A DNA stretch of 64,000 bases, taken from positions 124,001 to 188,000 of the forward strand of contig QKBC01000005.1 of the NCBI GenBank assembly GCA_003246205.1, in the 5' to 3' direction. Below are positions 59,453 through 64,000 of this stretch, piece by piece; within the stretch, counting starts at the first letter, position 1; each line of letters begins with the position of its first letter. The position numbers were made by a program, and so were the translations under genes. The stretch comes from Flavobacterium haoranii. GTDB lineage: Bacteria > Bacteroidota > Bacteroidia > Flavobacteriales > Flavobacteriaceae. A model generated the notes under the pieces. The model had not been told where the DNA came from. It ran no database searches and saw nothing but the letters and a program-made list of their open reading frames with translations.

Positions 59453-59573
59453 TTTTAGGATATATTTAAACGACAAAGATACTTTAAAATTTAGAATTTA
59501 TAATCCAGACTTGATAAAAGTACTATTTTGATAAGGTATCGTTAAAGTTAAGCCCTAGTTTTTAAGTATTATC

Positions 59574-59581
59574 TATATTTG
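59574..59581 (+). promoter_or_regulatory. -7 element TATATTTG upstream of marC-like gene
   Basis: TAnnTTTG match overlapping the TTG called as ORF start. Confidence 0.5.
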
Positions 59582-59596
59582 CATAAAATTTTAACA

Positions 59597-60169
59597 ATGT
59601 TCAACTGGAAAGAGACTTTTACCATCACTATGATTTTGTTCGCCGTAATAGATATTATAGGCAGTATTCCTATTATTGTAGATCTTCGCAGTAAAATGGG
59701 GCATATTCAATCCGAAAAAGCAACCATTGTAGCAGCAATTATAATGATCTCTTTTTTATTTGTAGGAGAAGAAATTTTAAACTTAATTGGTATTGATGCT
59801 AATTCTTTTGCCGTTGCCGGAGCATTTGTTTTATTCTTTTTAGCTTTAGAAATGATCTTAGGCATTCGCCTGTACAAAGAAGACAATCCGAGTACAGCAT
59901 CAATCGTTCCTATTGCATTTCCTCTTATTGCAGGAGCCGGAACTATGACAACGTTACTTTCGTTACGTGCAGAATATGAAAAAATTAATATTATTGTAGC
60001 CATATTAATCAACATCATTTTAGTATACATTGTTTTAAAATTATCAGGAAAAATAGAAAAGCTATTAGGTTCCAACGGTTTAGGTGTAATACGAAAAATC
60101 TTCGGGGTTATATTATTGGCTATTGCTGTGAAATTATTTGCAGCCAATGTAAAAGGATTATTGAATTAA
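59597..60169 (+). CDS. MarC family integral membrane protein
   Basis: MFNWKETFTITMILFAVIDIIGSIPIIVDLR...IVPIAFPLIAGAGTMTTLLSL. Confidence 0.9.
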   Translation: MFNWKETFTITMILFAVIDIIGSIPIIVDLRSKMGHIQSEKATIVAAIIMISFLFVGEEILNLIGIDANSFAVAGAFVLFFLALEMILGIRLYKEDNPSTASIVPIAFPLIAGAGTMTTLLSLRAEYEKINIIVAILINIILVYIVLKLSGKIEKLLGSNGLGVIRKIFGVILLAIAVKLFAANVKGLLN

Positions 60170-60179
60170 AAATCATAAA

Positions 60180-60374
60180 ATGAAAATCTTAACTTATGTT
60201 ATTATGGCTGTTGCCATAGCCCTAATAATTTTTAATCTGACTCAGGTAGATTTTTCTAACCCTCTTCAAGGCGATAGCACCATTGCCGTAATTGGCGTTG
60301 TTGCCGGTTTATGCGCTATTGTTCTCTTATTAATTTTTAGAGCAGCGAGAAAAATTGATGAAAAAGTAAAATAA
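60180..60374 (+). CDS. Small hypothetical membrane protein, 64 aa
   Basis: Two TM segments; packed between marC-like gene and the oxidoreductase gene. Confidence 0.7.
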   Translation: MKILTYVIMAVAIALIIFNLTQVDFSNPLQGDSTIAVIGVVAGLCAIVLLLIFRAARKIDEKVK

Positions 60375-60377
60375 ATT

Positions 60378-60986
60378 ATGTTTGATGTATTAATTATCGG
60401 CGCCGGAGTTTCAGGGGTTTCTTGCGCTTTAATTTTAGGTTCGGCAAAAAATAAACCTTTTGCTTCCGACAAAAAAATAGGAATCATTGCTCATCAAAAA
60501 GCTTCCTCTTTACAGACTGCGGTTTTTAACAACGCATACGGAATTCCTGCCGGAAAATTAGGATCTGAGATTTTATCGGAAAGCTTAGAACACTTGAGCC
60601 AAACCTATCCGCATGTGGAACAAATTTTTGGAGAAAAAGTAATGGAAATCAAAGAAAATAATGATTTCTACACGATTGTAACCAATAAAAACCAATACCA
60701 ATCAAAAGTTGTTGTTGTAGCCATCGGAGCCGGAAATCCTATTTCTTTAGAAGGTTTAGATGCTTATATTGAACCTCATCAAAAGATTCCGGCTGTAAAG
60801 AACAGAATTCAACTTAAAAACGATGACCATTTGGTAAAGAAGGGTTTGTATGTTACCGGAATTTTAGCAGGACACAGAAGCCAACTTTCTATTGCTGCCG
60901 GTAGCGGTGCAGCTGTTGGCACTGATATCTTGACACTTTGGAATGACGGCAATCATACTATGGTACATGATGCTATTAATAAATAA
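60378..60986 (+). CDS. Short FAD-binding oxidoreductase-like protein, 202 aa
   Basis: FDVLIIGAGVSGVSCALILG Rossmann motif; GLYVTGILAGHRSQLSIAAGSGAAVGTDIL resembles the C-terminal FAD motif of thioredoxin reductases; no NADPH domain. Confidence 0.82.
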   Translation: MFDVLIIGAGVSGVSCALILGSAKNKPFASDKKIGIIAHQKASSLQTAVFNNAYGIPAGKLGSEILSESLEHLSQTYPHVEQIFGEKVMEIKENNDFYTIVTNKNQYQSKVVVVAIGAGNPISLEGLDAYIEPHQKIPAVKNRIQLKNDDHLVKKGLYVTGILAGHRSQLSIAAGSGAAVGTDILTLWNDGNHTMVHDAINK

Positions 60987-61023
60987 AAAAAAAAGGATTC
61001 CGATTGGAATCCTTTTTTTTTTT
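60985..61023. terminator. Bidirectional terminator
   Basis: aaaaaaaaaaggattccgattggaatcctttttttttt. Confidence 0.9.
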
Positions 61024-61025
61024 AT

Positions 61026-62597
61026 TTATTCTTTTTTCTCCAAATCAAGAACTTTTTGAGCCATATTGTCTTCCTTCAACAGAATTTCGTAATAATTTAA
61101 ATCTGTTTTAAGTTGTCTGACAAATTCTGCATATAAATAGGTTAGAATTTTATCTTTTTGATGGAAGCTAAGTAAAATACCACTTGTTGAAATATATTCC
61201 TTAAAGGCATTCAAGTATTTTTCATTAGAAAAGATTTCTTCTTTTAGCGCTGCTAAATTAAGCTTATCAAAATATTCCCGGTCTTTATCAATTTGTTCAA
61301 AAACAAAATAATTGACTAAGCCGGATTGCATTATCATAATAGTAGCTTCTTCACCATGATTGGCTTCAAAAGGAACAAAAACATCAGGAATAATTCCGCC
61401 GCCGCCATAAACTGTTCTTCCTTCTTTTGTTTTGTATTTTAAACTATCGGCCACTTTAATACTATCGGCTTCATATAACTCACCATTAGCAAAACGTTTT
61501 TCAAATTCATTAAAATATCCTTCACCTTTATCTCCATAAGGTTTTTGTATAGATCGTCCGGAAGGAGTATAATAACGAGCAACTGTTAAACGCACTGCTG
61601 AACCGTCACCTAGAGGCATTTCGCGTTGGACTAATCCTTTACCAAAAGAGCGACGTCCAACAATAGTCCCTCTATCGTTATCCTGAATAGCACCAGCCAA
61701 GATTTCACTGGCAGAAGCTGAATTTTCGTCAATTAGTATATAAAGTTCTTCCGTTTCAAAATCTCCTTTTTCAGTAGCATAGGTTGTATCTACTTTCCCT
61801 TTTTTATTTTTTACCTTTACGATCACATCGTCTTTAGGCAAAAGTTCATCTGCTATAGCTACAGCCATTTCTAAATAACCACCACCATTTCCTCGTAGAT
61901 CAATCATCAATCGCGACATGCCTTCTGCTTTTAATTTCAATAAGGCGTCATAAAATTCTTTATAGGTCGTTTCCGAAAAGCGGTTCACTTTGATATATCC
62001 GGTTACACGGTCTACCATTAAAGAAACATCAACACTTTTTAGTGGAATAATATCGCGAGGAACTTTAATCTTAAACTCTTTTTTTTCTGTTTTTCTATAA
62101 ACAGTTAAGTTGACAATAGAACCTTCCGGCCCTTTTAATTTATCAAATAAAGAATCATTAGGCAGCTTTTTACCATATAGAATATAATTATCAGCAGCTA
62201 AGATACGATCGCCGGCTTTTATACCGGCTTTTTCAGATGGTCCGCCTTTAACTGGTTTAATTACAGCGACTGTATCGTGATACATATAAAAATTCACACC
62301 AATCCCTACAAAGTCACCACGCATACTTTCATTCACGGCAACCATCTCTTTTGGGTTAATATAAACCGAATGCGGATCCAGATTTTCCAGAATTTTATCT
62401 ACGGTTAAATCAACAATTGAATCTGTATTGATATCATCCACATAATCACGGTCAATTAAATCAATTAACCTATTTAGTTTAGCTTTCTTATTATTAACCT
62501 GATAATCGGAAAACGTGGATAATTTACTTCCTAGCAGTAAACCAAGAGCCACTGCTGCAGATAAAAATAACGGAAAGTAAATTTTATTAGGTTTCAA
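61026..62597 (-). CDS. S41 family C-terminal processing peptidase with PDZ domain
   Basis: GDFVGIGVNFYMYHDTVAVIKPVKGGPSEKAGIKAGDRILA; LMIDLRGNGGGYLEMAVAIADELL; ENSASASEILAGAIQDNDRGTIVGRRSFGKGLVQ. Confidence 0.94.
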   Translation of the reverse strand: MKPNKIYFPLFLSAAVALGLLLGSKLSTFSDYQVNNKKAKLNRLIDLIDRDYVDDINTDSIVDLTVDKILENLDPHSVYINPKEMVAVNESMRGDFVGIGVNFYMYHDTVAVIKPVKGGPSEKAGIKAGDRILAADNYILYGKKLPNDSLFDKLKGPEGSIVNLTVYRKTEKKEFKIKVPRDIIPLKSVDVSLMVDRVTGYIKVNRFSETTYKEFYDALLKLKAEGMSRLMIDLRGNGGGYLEMAVAIADELLPKDDVIVKVKNKKGKVDTTYATEKGDFETEELYILIDENSASASEILAGAIQDNDRGTIVGRRSFGKGLVQREMPLGDGSAVRLTVARYYTPSGRSIQKPYGDKGEGYFNEFEKRFANGELYEADSIKVADSLKYKTKEGRTVYGGGGIIPDVFVPFEANHGEEATIMIMQSGLVNYFVFEQIDKDREYFDKLNLAALKEEIFSNEKYLNAFKEYISTSGILLSFHQKDKILTYLYAEFVRQLKTDLNYYEILLKEDNMAQKVLDLEKKE

Positions 62598-62609
62598 TGC
62601 TTTTATTTT

Positions 62610-63035
62610 TTAAGAAAGTTCTTCTATTAATTCTACTTCCACTCCGGCTTTTTTAAGAAAATCTATTCCGGAACAGTCTTTATATTGCTGATGGTATACA
62701 ACTCTTTTGATACCGGCTTGATGGATAAGCTTACTACAGTCTTTACATGGTGAAAGCGTAATATAAAGCGTAGCTCCTTCACAAGATTGAGTAGAGCGGG
62801 CTACTTTTAAAATAGCATTTGCTTCGGCATGCAGCACATACCATTTGGTTAAACCTCCTTCATCCTCACAACAATTTTCAAAACCTGAAGGAGTGCCATT
62901 ATAACCGTCAGAAATAATCATTCGGTCTTTTACAATAATAGCACCAACTTGTTTTCTTTTGCAATAGGATAATTGTCCCCATTCTTTAGCAATTCGGAGG
63001 TAGGCTTTATCGTATTTAGATTTTTTTTGAGACAT
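62610..63035 (-). CDS. Deoxycytidylate (dCMP) deaminase family protein
   Basis: HAEANAILKVARSTQSCEGATLYITLSPCKDCSKLIHQAGIKRVVY zinc motifs; ATG at 63035 preferred over 63056. Confidence 0.9.
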   Translation of the reverse strand: MSQKKSKYDKAYLRIAKEWGQLSYCKRKQVGAIIVKDRMIISDGYNGTPSGFENCCEDEGGLTKWYVLHAEANAILKVARSTQSCEGATLYITLSPCKDCSKLIHQAGIKRVVYHQQYKDCSGIDFLKKAGVEVELIEELS

Positions 63036-63043
63036 ATCTATTT

Positions 63044-63637
63044 TTATCTTTTCCAAATTTCATTTTCAATAATCATAGGTACAACAACACCAATAATAAA
63101 GGCCGACATTACTAATGCCCAGTCTCTTTTTGAAAAGCGGAAAAAGGTTTGAACAATATAGGCTAAAATTAAAACTATTAGCACAACAATAATTTGTGCC
63201 GATTCAATACCTAAAGCAAATTCTAATAAAGGTAATAATTTATCAGTCGTGCTTCCCGGTAAAATATTTTTAAAATAATTAGAAAAACCTAAACCATGAA
63301 TAATTCCGAAAAACAAAGTCACTATAGCTACAAAAGAAATGCTTTCTACTTTAGCAGATTTTCCGGCCGTAAATAAATGAAAAAGTGCCGTTGTTAAAAT
63401 AGTTATAGGAATTAAAAACTCTACATATATCGGATTTACACTAACAATACCGAATACAGCCAGAAAAAGAGAAAGAGTATGCCCTAAGGTAAATAAAGTA
63501 ACTAAGGTTAACACTCGTTTCCAGTCTTTAAAAGTATAAGGAATCATTAATGCGGTTAAAAACAATACATGATCATAGGCATGTATATTTAGCACATGAT
63601 TAAGCCCTATTTTGAAATACAGCCAAAATTCTGACAT
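63044..63637 (-). CDS. HupE/UreJ family protein
   Basis: FKIGLNHVLNIHAYDHVLFLTALMIPYTFKDWKRVLTLVTLFTLGHTLSL; polytopic. Confidence 0.87.
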   Translation of the reverse strand: MSEFWLYFKIGLNHVLNIHAYDHVLFLTALMIPYTFKDWKRVLTLVTLFTLGHTLSLFLAVFGIVSVNPIYVEFLIPITILTTALFHLFTAGKSAKVESISFVAIVTLFFGIIHGLGFSNYFKNILPGSTTDKLLPLLEFALGIESAQIIVVLIVLILAYIVQTFFRFSKRDWALVMSAFIIGVVVPMIIENEIWKR

Positions 63638-63822
63638 ATTGAACTATTTATTAGAAAAAATAAACTTTTATAAGTTGTAAAGATACACAAACGGATTAAA
63701 AATTATATATAGCTTTTTAGTTAATGTTTTCTCCTTAAAATAATGAGAACCTGAGTAAAGGAAAAGCTGTTTTTCTTTTAGCAAAAGAATAGTATTTATT
63801 TTATAAAAATCGTAAATTTACG

Positions 63823-63830
63823 TATGTTTG
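63823..63830 (+). promoter_or_regulatory. -7 element TATGTTTG
   Basis: TAnnTTTG match upstream of the partial TerB-like gene. Confidence 0.45.
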
Positions 63831-63851
63831 CGAAACTAAAAAATTTAACAG

Positions 63852-64000
63852 ATGTCAATTTCAGATTTATTCGATAGTGGATTCCGCAACAGAAACAAAG
63901 GTCATTTTTCTGCCATTGTAAGAGTAGCTCTTGCGGATGGAAAAATTTCAGATGAAGAACAAAAATTCTTGGATAAATTAGCAATTAAATTAGAAATCTC
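63852..64000 (+). CDS. TerB-like protein, partial (runs off the right edge)
   Basis: Manual translation MSISDLFDSGFRNRNKGHFSAIVRVALADGKISDEEQKFLDKLAIKLEIS. Confidence 0.75.
   Translation, partial: MSISDLFDSGFRNRNKGHFSAIVRVALADGKISDEEQKFLDKLAIKLEI

Overview
The window reads as a 64-kb, low-GC, gene-dense chromosomal segment of a Flavobacterium-like member of the Bacteroidota. Evidence for this includes T9SS type A and B sorting domains, TAnnTTTG promoter elements, a mevalonate pathway and a class II HMG-CoA reductase. Most of it is core metabolism and housekeeping: dxs, lepA, dusB, rluB-type pseudouridine synthase, mevalonate kinase and mvaD, UbiA prenyltransferase, coaX, lptC, surE, lpxB, comEC, two POT peptide transporters plus a DPP-IV peptidase, class II HMGR plus a GHMP kinase, dgt, nrdA, nrdB, dCMP deaminase, and two tRNAs (Leu-TAG, Phe-GAA). 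I saw no IS element, prophage, CRISPR array or rRNA. The best leads are: (1) a tight four-gene minus-strand unit of mostly unknown envelope-type proteins at 1-4507, including a DUF4403-like lipoprotein with a 13-aa tandem repeat; (2) a divergent stand-alone bS21 gene with a long AT-rich leader and no visible Shine-Dalgarno sequence; (3) a long structured palindromic element between nrdB and nrdA that resembles a recurrent flavobacterial structured RNA or repeat; (4) a REP-like palindrome upstream of nrdA; (5) a GHMP kinase next to HMGR that may fill the phosphomevalonate kinase step, with dxs present in the same genome; (6) a strong inverted repeat inside the 5' coding region of lptC. Product names come from recognised motifs by eye; no database search was run.
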